A stretch of DNA of 64,000 bases, from the NCBI RefSeq assembly GCF_014648175.1, contig NZ_BMQP01000029.1, positions 32,377 through 96,376 of the forward strand. Reading direction: 5' to 3'. Under the pieces are notes generated by a model, which saw only the letters and a program-made list of their open reading frames with translations, was not told the DNA's origin and made no database searches. Below are positions 8,005-16,496 of the stretch, piece after piece (the stretch's first letter is position 1; every line of letters begins with the position of its first letter). The position numbers were made by a program, and so were the translations under genes. Origin of the DNA: Planobispora rosea (GTDB taxonomy: Bacteria > Actinomycetota > Actinomycetes > Streptosporangiales > Streptosporangiaceae).

Positions 8005-9128
8005 TCCCGGAGATCGTGGAGATCGTCGCGGTCACCGCCGGGCTCGGCCTGCTGGTCGCACTGGCCGGCCTGGGCGCGATGCACCTGCTGCGCGAGCGAT
8101 CGGTCGGGGTGATGCTCGCCGTGGTCGTGGCCGTTCCCGTGGTGGTGACGGTGGCGGGCATGGTGGCCATCACCCTGAAGATGATCATTGAGGGCACGCC
8201 CAGGAACATCGTGCTCAGCGTGGTCGCGGTCAGCGGCCTGATCGGCCTGGGCGTGGCGGCGGCACTGGCCCGGCGGGTCCTGGCCGCCAGCCGCAGGCTC
8301 GTCGCCGCGGTGCACGAGGTCCCGCCCTCCGGAGAGTTCACGCCTCCCCGCGGTCTCCCCGCCGAACTCGGTACGGTCGCCGCCGCCCTGGAGGAGGCCT
8401 ATCGGCGCATCCGTCTCGGCCACGAGCGCGAGCGTGCCCTGGAGGGCGCCCGTCGTGAGCTCGTCGCCTGGGTCAGCCACGACCTGCGCACCCCCCTGGC
8501 CGGGATGCGCGCGATGGTCGAGGCCCTGGAGGACGGCGTGGTCGCCGATCCGGAGACCGTGGGCCGCTACCACGCCCAGATCCGCCTGGAGGTGGACCGT
8601 CTGTCGGCCATGGTCGACGACCTGTTCGAGCTGTCCCGGATCCACGCGGGCGCGCTGCGCCTGTCCCGCCGCCGGACCGGCCTCGGCGACCTGGTCGCCG
8701 ACGCGCTGGCCGGGGTGGAGCCGCTGGCGCGGGCCAAGGGGGTTCGGCTGGAGGGGGCGGCGGACGAGGCGGTGCCCGTCCAGGCGGACGCCGGAGAGCT
8801 CTCCAGGGCCCTGCGCAACCTGGTGGTCAACGCGATCAGGCACACCCCGCAGGACGGCGCGGTCCAGGTCCGCGTGACGGTGGAGGACGGGCACGCGTGC
8901 CTGTCGGTGGCCGACTGCTGCGGCGGCATCCCCCCGGAGGACCTGCCACGGGTCTTCGACGTGGCCTTCCGCGGCGAGGCGGCCCGGAGCCCGCGGGCCG
9001 ACGGCACGGGAGCCGGGCTCGGCCTGGCGATCGCCCGTGGCATCGTGGAGGCCCACGACGGGGACATCGGCGTCGTCAACACAGGCCCCGGCTGCCGCTT
9101 CGAGATCCGCCTCCCCCTGTCCCCGTGA
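8001..9128 (+). CDS. membrane sensor histidine kinase, partner of the OmpR regulator
   Basis: 375 aa. Three hydrophobic segments occupy the first ~95 residues with almost no extracellular loop, followed by a HAMP-like helix, HisKA with VSHDLRTPLAGM (His160) and a HATPase domain (NLVVNAIRHTPQDG; GAGLGLAIARGIVEAHDG). This intramembrane-sensing layout suggests that the signal is in the membrane or comes from a partner protein. It is translationally coupled to the response regulator. The 3' 53 bp overlap the convergent gene at 9076. Confidence 0.93.
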   Translation: MIPEIVEIVAVTAGLGLLVALAGLGAMHLLRERSVGVMLAVVVAVPVVVTVAGMVAITLKMIIEGTPRNIVLSVVAVSGLIGLGVAAALARRVLAASRRLVAAVHEVPPSGEFTPPRGLPAELGTVAAALEEAYRRIRLGHERERALEGARRELVAWVSHDLRTPLAGMRAMVEALEDGVVADPETVGRYHAQIRLEVDRLSAMVDDLFELSRIHAGALRLSRRRTGLGDLVADALAGVEPLARAKGVRLEGAADEAVPVQADAGELSRALRNLVVNAIRHTPQDGAVQVRVTVEDGHACLSVADCCGGIPPEDLPRVFDVAFRGEAARSPRADGTGAGLGLAIARGIVEAHDGDIGVVNTGPGCRFEIRLPLSP

Positions 9129-9663
9129 ACGGCGCGCCGTAGCCCTCGCCCTCCGGCTGGACCGGGATCATCACGCTCACCTGGACGTGCGGGCCCTCTC
9201 CGCCGTCTCCGCCGTGCTCCTCGCCGGATCCGCCGCCGTCGTGTGTGACGCAGCGGGAGAACGGCACGTCCCCGTTGTGACTCCCGGCGTGTTCCCGCGG
9301 GGTGCCGAAGGTCTCCGACATCGCGCGGAAGGTCGGGCACGGCCAGCGCCACATGCAGCTCCGGCAGCGCAGGATCGGATGGGCGGTGTCGCTGGTGATG
9401 CCGCCCGCGTCGCGAGGCTGGTGCAGATCGAGGAGCCGGACACCCAGCGTGGCGAAGTCCAGGAGATCCTCGCGTGCCCCCTCAAGGAAGTCGAGGTCCT
9501 CGCCGGTCAGCCGGGTCCGGATCGGGACGACCCCCTCACGGGTCACCAGACCGCGGAGGGAAGCTGTCGCATCCCGCCACGAGGTGGCCCTCCTGGCACG
9601 GGTGACGATGGTCTCCAGACGCTCCCGGAGTCGCTGGAGGTCCTCAGGAAGATCGCTTTTCAT
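9076..9663 (-). CDS. conserved actinobacterial protein with Cys-rich CRSCMWRWPC motif
   Basis: 195 aa. The N-terminal half is helical and charged. The middle has the conserved block LGVRLLDLHQPRDAGGITSD followed by ILRCRSCMWRWPCPTFR, whose three cysteines could bind a metal or form a redox site; the C-terminal third is Gly/His/Glu-rich and probably disordered. I recognise the block as a conserved hypothetical of actinobacteria but know no function. It overlaps the convergent kinase gene by 53 bp; the low-complexity tail in the overlap may be a recent C-terminal extension. Confidence 0.7.
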   Translation of the reverse strand: MKSDLPEDLQRLRERLETIVTRARRATSWRDATASLRGLVTREGVVPIRTRLTGEDLDFLEGAREDLLDFATLGVRLLDLHQPRDAGGITSDTAHPILRCRSCMWRWPCPTFRAMSETFGTPREHAGSHNGDVPFSRCVTHDGGGSGEEHGGDGGEGPHVQVSVMIPVQPEGEGYGAPFTGTGGGGSRSGSRGLC

Positions 9664-10009
9664 GAACGTTTTCCGGCCCGTTCCCTCTCGATGTCCAACG
9701 CCCGTCCGTGCAGTGGCGGCTGGAGACGGAAGGATCCGGGCCTCCCCCCTTTCCGGCCGAGCCGGTGTTGCACAGCGTCAAGCTTTGCGCACCGAGGGTT
9801 CCCGTGAAGGGAGAACGGGGACAAAGGCCGGAAGACCCCAGGTCGGCGAGTGCGGCAGGGCGTGGCGGGCCGATGGCAAGGGGGCGCCGGAGTGGCCCCG
9901 GAGCGGTGCCGGAGCGGCGGCGGGGCGGCGGCGGGGCGGGGTGGGGCGTTGTCTGGGACGTCCTGTAACAGGAAAGTAAGGTTCCGTAACAGGCTCTAGG
10001 CGAGAGAAC
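9664..10009. other. intergenic region with small palindrome
   Basis: About 345 bp without a credible gene; the frames that stay open here are GC-skew shadows. The only structure seen is TCCTGTAACAGGA (9961-9973, 6-bp arms) followed by a partial second copy CCGTAACAGG (9983-9992) shortly before the STAS gene, a possible regulatory site for it. Confidence 0.5.
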
Positions 10010-10399
10010 GTGACCCGAGGGCTCCGCGCCGCTAGTGTGCCCGCTGTGGAGCTAAAAGTCTCAACTCGATCTCATGGCGGGCAGACCGTCATGGCCGTTG
10101 TCGGAGAAATCGACCTATATACCGCGCCTCGCCTGCAAGCCGAGTTCGCTCGGCTGCTCCAGGAGAGCGCCACGACCCGCGTGGTCATCGACATGTCCGG
10201 CGTGGAGTTCTGCGACTCCACCGGGATGAACGTGCTGCTGTCCGCGCTCAAGCGACTGCGGGAGCGCGGAGGCGCGCTGGAGGTGGCCGGGCCCAGGCCC
10301 GCCGTTCGCAAGATCCTTCAGGTCACCGGCCTCGACTCGGTGTTCACCGTGCACGAGGCGGTGCCCGAGGAACTGCTGACGGCCGAGCCCAAGGCGTGA
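10010..10399 (+). CDS. STAS-domain anti-sigma factor antagonist
   Basis: Up to 129 aa, SpoIIAA/RsbV family. Hallmarks are VMAVVGEIDLYTAPRLQ and the phosphorylation loop VEFCDSTGMNVLLSALK, whose serine is the usual target of an RsbW-type kinase; the tail is the typical LQVTGLDSVFTVHE. Unphosphorylated, such proteins bind an anti-sigma factor and free the sigma factor. GTG 10010 has AGGCGAG upstream; GTG 10046 would give the more usual N-terminus VELKVSTRS and is a real alternative. The RsbW-like ATPase at 6549 is a candidate partner. Confidence 0.9.
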   Translation: MTRGLRAASVPAVELKVSTRSHGGQTVMAVVGEIDLYTAPRLQAEFARLLQESATTRVVIDMSGVEFCDSTGMNVLLSALKRLRERGGALEVAGPRPAVRKILQVTGLDSVFTVHEAVPEELLTAEPKA

Positions 10400-10469
10400 G
10401 CCGTCCCCGCGGCGGGGACGCCGAGAGCGGCCGGTGCGCGAGCGGCGGCCGTCGAGTGGAGCGAGTCGC

Positions 10470-11168
10470 ATGACCGGCACAGCCGTGATCATTCCGGCCA
10501 AGGACGAGGCCGACCGGATCGGGACAACCGTTGCGGCGGCCCTGAAGTTGTCCGGTGTGGATCTCGTCGTGGTCGTGGACGACGGCTCCCACGACCGGAC
10601 CGGCCAGGTGGCCAGGGCCGCGGGAGCCCGTGTCGTACGGCACAGCCACAACCGCGGCAAGGCCGCCGCCATGGAGAGCGGCGCGGAGGTCGTGCACCTG
10701 CTCGACACGCCGGGCGAGGAGCCACGCCACCTGCTGTTCCTGGACGCCGACCTGGGGGAGACCGCGCACATGGCCGCGCCCCTGATCGAACCGGTCCGGG
10801 CGGGCGAGGCGGACATGACCATCGCGGTCTTCGCCACCCGCGTCAAGCTGGGCGGTCACGGGTTCGTGGTCAGGCTCGCCCGGGAGGGCATCGAGCGCGC
10901 CACCGGCTGGACACCGGCCCAGCCGCTGAACGGCCAGCGCTGCCTGACCAGGGCGGCCTTCGAGGCCGCCCGCCCGCTCGCGCGTGGTTTCGGCGTGGAG
11001 ACGGGCCTGACGATCGACCTGATCCGCAAGGGCTTCCGGGTCCTCGAGGTCGAGGTGGAGATGGCCCACCGTGCCACGGGCACCGACTGGAGGGCTCAGA
11101 TCCACCGCGCCCGGCAGTTCCGGGACGTCGGCCGCGCCCTCCTGGCCCGCAAAGCACTGCTCCCCTGA
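10470..11168 (+). CDS. family 2 glycosyltransferase (GT-A fold)
   Basis: 232 aa. The start MTGTAVIIPAKDEADRIG is the classical GT2 N-terminus; VVVDDGSHDRTGQVA is the nucleotide-sugar loop and LLFLDADLGET supplies the metal-binding Asp. The C-terminal part (GFGVETGLTIDLIRKGFRVLEVEVEMAHR) resembles polyprenol-phosphate and glucosyl-3-phosphoglycerate type transferases. No membrane segment is seen, so it is soluble or peripheral. ATG 10470 follows GTGGAGCGAGTCGC. Two membrane GT-C proteins that would need polyprenol-phosphate sugars lie within 6 kb, which fits a shared cell-envelope glycan pathway (inference). Confidence 0.86.
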   Translation: MTGTAVIIPAKDEADRIGTTVAAALKLSGVDLVVVVDDGSHDRTGQVARAAGARVVRHSHNRGKAAAMESGAEVVHLLDTPGEEPRHLLFLDADLGETAHMAAPLIEPVRAGEADMTIAVFATRVKLGGHGFVVRLAREGIERATGWTPAQPLNGQRCLTRAAFEAARPLARGFGVETGLTIDLIRKGFRVLEVEVEMAHRATGTDWRAQIHRARQFRDVGRALLARKALLP

Positions 11169-11280
11169 CACCCCGTCGGCTTGTCGAGGTGCCGCCCCGA
11201 CCGTCCCCTGACGCCCCGTCGGCCTGTCGAGGTGCCGCCTCCTGCCGCCTCCCGGCTCGCGAAGCACTGCTCCGTGACGC
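11165..11280. repeat. imperfect duplication of the glycosyltransferase 3' end
   Basis: CCCCGTCGGC(T/C)TGTCGAGGTGCCGCC occurs at about 11170 and again about 44 bp later. GCACTGCTCC, which ends the glycosyltransferase, recurs about 110 bp downstream inside GAAGCACTGCTCCGTGACGC. The region is a decayed duplication without a gene. Confidence 0.6.
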
Positions 11281-11291
11281 ACTCCGCCCCG

Positions 11292-11367
11292 GGCCGGTTC
11301 TCGCGAGGCGGGCCGGTTCTCGCGAGGCGGGCCGGTTCTCGTGAGGCGGGCCGGTTCTCGTGAGGCG
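11292..11367. repeat. 19-bp tandem repeat, four copies
   Basis: Unit GGCCGGTTCTCGCGAGGCG at 11292-11310 and 11311-11329, and the one-base variant with TCGTGAG at 11330-11348 and 11349-11367. The array lies between convergent genes, ending 11 bp from the serine hydrolase stop. Confidence 0.95.
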
Positions 11368-11378
11368 TCCCCGGACTG

Positions 11379-12581
11379 TCATCTCGCGAACGCGGCCAGT
11401 GCGACGCCGAGCCCCCGCTGGTTCTGGCCCGCGGCCTTGGCGTCGGTGGAGTTGAGCGAGTAGACCACCGTGCGGGACAGGTCCCGGGTGGCGCCGACGC
11501 CGGTGGCGCTGCCGTACCTGGCGCCGGTCTTGCCGTAGGCGACGATTCCGCCGGGCAGTTCGAGCCTGCTCATACCCGAGGTGTAGACGGCGGGCCGGCC
11601 GGTTCCGTACTCCTTCACGTCCGGCACGGTGAACATGGGCTCCAACTGCGCCGCGGGGACGATCTCGCCCTTGAACAGGGCGTTGACGAACTTCTCCAGG
11701 TCGGCCGTGGTGGAGATCAGATCGCCGGAGGCCCAGGTGGAGGTGACGCTGGTCTCGGTCATGTCCACGACGTGGGCGTCGCCGTACCGGATCGCGCCCG
11801 GGAAGCCCTCGGGCACGACCTGATAGGCCCGGTTGTGCGGGCCGCGCACGCGGACGGACCTTCCCGGCAGGTAGCTGTCGCGCATGCCGACCGGACGCAG
11901 GATCCTGGCCGTCACCTCGTGCTCGTAGGAGTTGCCCGTGACCTTCTCGATCAGCAGACCCGCCACGAAGGTGTTGACGTTGAGGTAGTGCTGCCAGTCG
12001 CCGGGGGTGAACTCGATGGGGTTCGCCACGGCCAGGGCGACGTACTCCTCGGGTGTCCAGGCCTTGAAGCGGGTGGCGTAGACGTCGGCGAAGTCGTTGC
12101 TGAGCTTGGGAGAGGGCAGGCCGCTGGTGTGGTTGAGCACCTGGCCGACGGTGACGGCCGGATAGTCGGCCGGGAGAAGTCCGGGGAGATACTCCTGGAC
12201 CGTGCCGTCCAGCGCGACCCTGCCCTCGGCGACGAGCTGGAGGACGACGGCCGTGGTGAACATCTTCGTCACGCTGCCGGCCCTGAACCGCATCCCCTCT
12301 CTGGCGGGGCGCCCGGCCCTCAGGTCCCGGACACCGGCCACACCGTGCCAGGAGCCCGCCGAGCCGCCCACCCGGACCTCCGCGGCGGTGGCGTCGGGTG
12401 CGGGCAGATCGGCGATGGCCCTGTTCAGCGCCGCTTCATTGATCGGCGGCACCTGCGTCTGCGCCTGCACCTGTGTCACGGTGTGGTTCCGTGTGGCCGC
12501 GACGGCGGTGCCGGTGGTGCCGGCGGTCGTGCCCAGGACAGCGAGGGCGAGAAGGGCGGCGGTGACATGGGTGCGCTTCAT
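11379..12581 (-). CDS. secreted serine hydrolase (DD-peptidase / class C beta-lactamase fold)
   Basis: 400 aa with signal peptide MKRTHVTAALLALAVLGTTA continuing to a probable cleavage after AVA (residue 28). Catalytic motifs of the family are present: SVTK (S103, K106), YLN (Y199, N201) and KTG (351-353). This matches D-alanyl-D-alanine carboxypeptidases such as Streptomyces R61 and related esterases rather than a true resistance beta-lactamase. TGGAGATACGCC precedes the start at 12581; the frame is open further upstream, but that part has no coding character. It probably acts on peptidoglycan outside the membrane. Confidence 0.9.
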   Translation of the reverse strand: MKRTHVTAALLALAVLGTTAGTTGTAVAATRNHTVTQVQAQTQVPPINEAALNRAIADLPAPDATAAEVRVGGSAGSWHGVAGVRDLRAGRPAREGMRFRAGSVTKMFTTAVVLQLVAEGRVALDGTVQEYLPGLLPADYPAVTVGQVLNHTSGLPSPKLSNDFADVYATRFKAWTPEEYVALAVANPIEFTPGDWQHYLNVNTFVAGLLIEKVTGNSYEHEVTARILRPVGMRDSYLPGRSVRVRGPHNRAYQVVPEGFPGAIRYGDAHVVDMTETSVTSTWASGDLISTTADLEKFVNALFKGEIVPAAQLEPMFTVPDVKEYGTGRPAVYTSGMSRLELPGGIVAYGKTGARYGSATGVGATRDLSRTVVYSLNSTDAKAAGQNQRGLGVALAAFAR

Positions 12582-12813
12582 GGCGTATCTCCAGGTGCTG
12601 GGGCTTTCAGGTGATGTCCCAATCCTGGCGATCAAGCGGTCCCGTCCGGATCGCCGACACCGGCGATCTTTCTCTCCCCCGCGCGAGGGAGTGATTCTGC
12701 TCTGCCCCGCCATCCACTGGCGCCCGGCAGCACGGTCTGCACCACGGTGGTGACCCCGGCGAACATGCCGATCGCGCCGAGGCTGTGGACGACCGCCCCG
12801 GGCAGCCCGACGG

Positions 12814-14352
12814 ATGTGCTGGAATTTGCGGGTGACAGCGGATGCGGCGGCGGTGGCCGGGAAAAGCACGGCGCGTGGCCCGGGCGACGGACTCGGCGTT
12901 TTCGCGCGTGCGGCCCTGGTGTCGTCCGTCGGGCTGACGATCCTGATCGGGCTGCTGGGACCGTCGGCCATGGTGCCGGAGCTGTCCGGCCCGTCATGGC
13001 AGCCGCCCTACTCGCTGGGCGCCGCACCGGGCGCCCACCTGGCGATCGCCATGGCGGCCCTCGCGATCCTGCTGGGCGGAGCCGGGCTCGGGGCCGCGCT
13101 GCGGTCCCGATGGCGGCCGGATCCGCGGAGGCTGCTGGCGGCGGGGTCGGGCGCGGTCGCGCTCCTGGCCTTCCTGCCGCCTTCCGGTTCGGCCGACCAC
13201 CTCAACTACGCGGCCTACGGCCGGCTGGTCACCCTGGGCCACGACCCCTACGCCGTCACACCCGCCGAGTTCCCCGGTGACCCGGTCACCGGGGCCGTCG
13301 AAGAGTGGGCCGGCGTGACGAGCGTCTACGGCCCGCTGGCCACCGCCGCGCAGGCGCTGGCCAGCCTCGTCGGCGGCGACTCGGTCAGACTGACCGTCTT
13401 CGTGATGGCGCTGTTCAACGCCGCCGCGTTCGTCGGGACCGCGCTGCTGATCCACCGCTTCACCGCCGGGGACGAGGGCCTGCAGCGGCGGGCGGCGCTG
13501 CTCTGGGCGGCCAACCCGCTGATGATCTATCACCTGGCCGCCGGGATGCACGTGGACACCCTGGCCGTCGCCTGCATGGTCGCGGCCCTGGTCGCGCTGG
13601 GGGCCGGGGGGGCCGCAGCCGGGGCGTCGCGGCGGTCGCTGGCCGCCTCCGGGCTGCTGCTGGGAGCCGGGATCGGGGTCAAGCTCAACGCCGGGCTGGT
13701 CGCCCTCGGGCCCGCCTGGGCGCTGCGGCGCTCACCCCGCAGGCTCGCCGTCATCGCGGGGACGGCGAGCGCCACGGTGGCGGTCGCCTACGGGCTCGCC
13801 GGGCCGCACGTGCTGGACCAGGTGGGCGAGGCGGGCCGGAAGGTCTCCCTGGCCACCCCCTGGCACCTGGTGAAGACCGGACTGCAGTCGCTGTTCGGGC
13901 CGGGCGCCTACACGATCTGGATCCAGCTCGGCTCCCTGGCCCTGCTGGTCACCCTGGCCTGGTTGCTGCTGCGGGCCGCCCCGGCACCGGCGGTGGCCGG
14001 TGGGGCGGGGGTCCCGGCGCCGGCGGTGGCGGCCGTGGCGGTGGCCTCCTGGCTGCTCGCCGCGCCGTACGCCCTGCCCTGGTACGACGGCCTGGTCTTC
14101 GCCCTGCTGGCCCTGGCCTCCTGGCCCGCGCTGGAGGGGTTCATGGTGGCCAGGACGACGATCCTGTCCCTCGGCTATCTGCCCGCCAGGGAGCCGTTCC
14201 GCCCCGAGGACCTCGACTGGCTGAAGACCGCCGTCAGGCAACAGGTGGTGCCGTGGTCCCTGCTGGTGCTGACGGCCGCTCTGGCATGGTGGGCGGCGAG
14301 AGCTGGAGGGCGCGCACGCAGGCGGCCAGTGTCAGGGGGACCGCGACCGTGA
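12814..14352 (+). CDS. GT-C fold membrane glycosyltransferase, MptA/MptB-like mannosyltransferase
   Basis: 512 aa with about 12-13 hydrophobic segments. The first luminal loop region contains SADHLNYAAYGRLVTLGHDPYAV and EWAGVTSVYGPL, the Asp/Tyr-containing pattern of polyprenol-phosphomannose-dependent alpha-mannosyltransferases (MptA/MptB) of actinobacteria. These extend lipomannan chains on the outer face of the membrane. Start is uncertain: ATG 12814 or GTG 12832 (VTADAAAV), neither with a good ribosome site. Its last 119 bp overlap, in antisense, the end of the next gene; both frames encode a real membrane helix there. Confidence 0.82.
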   Translation: MCWNLRVTADAAAVAGKSTARGPGDGLGVFARAALVSSVGLTILIGLLGPSAMVPELSGPSWQPPYSLGAAPGAHLAIAMAALAILLGGAGLGAALRSRWRPDPRRLLAAGSGAVALLAFLPPSGSADHLNYAAYGRLVTLGHDPYAVTPAEFPGDPVTGAVEEWAGVTSVYGPLATAAQALASLVGGDSVRLTVFVMALFNAAAFVGTALLIHRFTAGDEGLQRRAALLWAANPLMIYHLAAGMHVDTLAVACMVAALVALGAGGAAAGASRRSLAASGLLLGAGIGVKLNAGLVALGPAWALRRSPRRLAVIAGTASATVAVAYGLAGPHVLDQVGEAGRKVSLATPWHLVKTGLQSLFGPGAYTIWIQLGSLALLVTLAWLLLRAAPAPAVAGGAGVPAPAVAAVAVASWLLAAPYALPWYDGLVFALLALASWPALEGFMVARTTILSLGYLPAREPFRPEDLDWLKTAVRQQVVPWSLLVLTAALAWWAARAGGRARRRPVSGGPRP

Positions 14353-16432
14353 GGGCCATCGCCGGGATCGCGATGCCCGAGTCGTTCATCAGGAACCCGA
14401 TGAGCGCGCACGTCAGCGCGCCGATCAGCCCGGCGCGCAGCGCCGGGGCGAGCGCGTAGGCCCGGCCCAGCGCGGCGGCGCCCCATCGGGAGGGCCGGTT
14501 CAGCACCAGGAACAGGAAGGCCAGCGCGACCAGGGAGAGCAGTGTCAGCGGCCAGTTCCCGACCGTGATCCCGACCATCGCGCCGAACTTGCGGGCGACC
14601 ACCGTCCACGCCTCGCCGTCCAGCACCTGCTGGACGAACGTGCCCAGGTGGGTACGGCGCTCGGCGGGGCGCAGCCAGTCGGCGACCGCGATCGCGCCGA
14701 TCAGCACGATTCCGGCCAGCCCGATCAGCCCGAGTTTGACCGCCGAGACCCGGTGCCCGGACAGCAGGATCACGAAGACGGCCGTCCCGGCCAGGAACGC
14801 CGGGACCCCGCCGAAGTCCGCCCCCCATGCCGGCCAGCCGTCGGCGAACACCGCGAGCCCGCCGTACAGCGCGCAGACGGCCAGGGCGAGCCCGCGCCGC
14901 CCGCGGCCGATCAGCCACTGGGCGATCCCGGCCAGGGCCAGGATCGTCCCGGCGGAGTAGACGGCGAAGGCGATGTTGCCGAAGCCGTAGAAGCGTCCCC
15001 CGGTCACCGGTTCGTACCCGGTGACGGCGTTGATCTGGAGCCCTGACCCGGTCATCACGTCGATCAGCAGCGCCAGCGAGGTGATCCCGGCGACCACGGT
15101 CAGCGGGCCGAGGACGTGGGCCCGCCACGGCCCGGCGAAGGCCGCCCCGGCGACCGCGCAGGCGATGCCGAGGATGGTCAGGACCACCCCGGCCATCGGG
15201 ACCGGGAACGTCCACCACGGAACGAGCTGGGCGAGGAAGGTGGCGATCGCGATCGCGCCGCTGATCACGGCGACCACCTGGACGGCGGTCAGGGCCCGGG
15301 AACCGCCCCAGCCCCGGCGGATCGCCACGGAGGCCAGCAGGTAGAAGAGGATCTGCACGCTCACGAAAGCCGTGAAGAACGGCCCGCGCACCGTGACCAG
15401 AACCTGGCTGGCCAGGTCCTCACCGGCCAGGTCCGCCGCGGTGCGGGAGGCCGGGGCGTCGCCGCCCATGCCGGTCCAGGCGCGGCCGACGGAGCCCTTG
15501 GGCGTCTCCAGACCGAGCAGGGTGAACGTGGTGGCGGTCAGGTCGGTGAGGGTGACCAGGCCGTCCTGGCGGGTGGAGGCGGCGGTGAGGAGACCGCGCG
15601 GGTACGGCGTGCCGTCGGGGGACGGGCCGCGGGCGATCGCCACGTGCAGGTGGGCGCTGCCGCTGTCGGACAGTCCGGCGAGCAGGAGCGAGGTCTCCGG
15701 CGGGAGCCGGTCGAGGACCGCGCCCACCTGCCGGTCGACCGCGGCCACGGCCTCCTGCCTGGCCTGCCTGGTCAGCCGGACGTGTTCGCCGTCCGCGCCG
15801 AGCCCGGCCCGGATCCACGCGCGGGCGAGGTCCCCGGCCTCGACGACGACCAGCGTGTACGGCGTCAGGTCGCCGAGCTGCTCCACAGTCTCCGCGTATT
15901 TCCCGACTTTTCCTGATCGGTCAGCGGCGCCCAGGATGGCTCCCGGGCCCACGGCCGCGACCTGTCCCCCGGCCGCCGTGACGAGCTGTCCGAGCTGGCC
16001 CAGCACCGGCTTGTAGGCCGTACCGGTGGCGTTGAAGGAGACCAGCCCGGCCCAGTCCGGCGCGCTCGCCCCCGCGCCGGAGACCTGCGGGGCCGCGGGC
16101 AGGGCGCAGTTCATGCCGGATGTGCCCGCCCGCTGCCCCGCCGAGAAGGTCAGCCACCCCTCCACCGGGCAGGTGAAGCCCCGGCCCTTCGGCGGCGCCG
16201 CCCGGGTGGACAGCGACGCCGATCCCCCGCTCTCCACGAGCGTCCACAGGTTCGGCGTCCTCGTCCGGTCCAGGTCGCTCCAGAGCAGCCCCGGAACTCC
16301 GACGACCACGACCCGGCCGGTGGGCGCCGTGGCGGAGGCGGCAGCCGTACCCCCTGCGGACAGCAACAGCAGCACGACCGGAGCGAGCAGGAGGGTCAAC
16401 TTTCGCAGGGAACCGCCGCGTGCTGAGCTCAT
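14234..16432 (-). CDS. large membrane protein: secreted phosphodiesterase-like domain plus ~11 membrane helices
   Basis: 732 aa. Signal peptide (MSSARGGSLRKLTLLLAPVV onwards), then about 370 residues outside the membrane that start VVVVGVPGLLWSDLDRTRTPNL, reminiscent of the alkaline-phosphatase superfamily metal-site start, and include LLLAGLSDSGSAHLHVAIARG. The C-terminal half has about eleven membrane helices. GGGAGAT precedes ATG 16432. It sits between two GT-C transferases, convergent with one and divergent from the other, so an envelope role such as moving or processing a lipid-linked glycan is plausible but unproven. Third-position GC is very high throughout. Confidence 0.75.
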   Translation of the reverse strand: MSSARGGSLRKLTLLLAPVVLLLLSAGGTAAASATAPTGRVVVVGVPGLLWSDLDRTRTPNLWTLVESGGSASLSTRAAPPKGRGFTCPVEGWLTFSAGQRAGTSGMNCALPAAPQVSGAGASAPDWAGLVSFNATGTAYKPVLGQLGQLVTAAGGQVAAVGPGAILGAADRSGKVGKYAETVEQLGDLTPYTLVVVEAGDLARAWIRAGLGADGEHVRLTRQARQEAVAAVDRQVGAVLDRLPPETSLLLAGLSDSGSAHLHVAIARGPSPDGTPYPRGLLTAASTRQDGLVTLTDLTATTFTLLGLETPKGSVGRAWTGMGGDAPASRTAADLAGEDLASQVLVTVRGPFFTAFVSVQILFYLLASVAIRRGWGGSRALTAVQVVAVISGAIAIATFLAQLVPWWTFPVPMAGVVLTILGIACAVAGAAFAGPWRAHVLGPLTVVAGITSLALLIDVMTGSGLQINAVTGYEPVTGGRFYGFGNIAFAVYSAGTILALAGIAQWLIGRGRRGLALAVCALYGGLAVFADGWPAWGADFGGVPAFLAGTAVFVILLSGHRVSAVKLGLIGLAGIVLIGAIAVADWLRPAERRTHLGTFVQQVLDGEAWTVVARKFGAMVGITVGNWPLTLLSLVALAFLFLVLNRPSRWGAAALGRAYALAPALRAGLIGALTCALIGFLMNDSGIAIPAMALTVAVPLTLAACVRALQLSPPTMPERPSAPAGTTAPPVA

Positions 16433-16496
16433 CCGATCTCCCGTTTCCCTTCCGTCGGCGCCCGTCGCCCGGACGTTGACGGTAGCCTGCCTGCTC

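Noticed and set aside
11379..12581. Beta-lactamase resistance gene
   Set aside because: Motifs SVTK/YLN/KTG with a secreted peptidase layout fit DD-peptidase or esterase relatives; nothing supports antibiotic hydrolysis.
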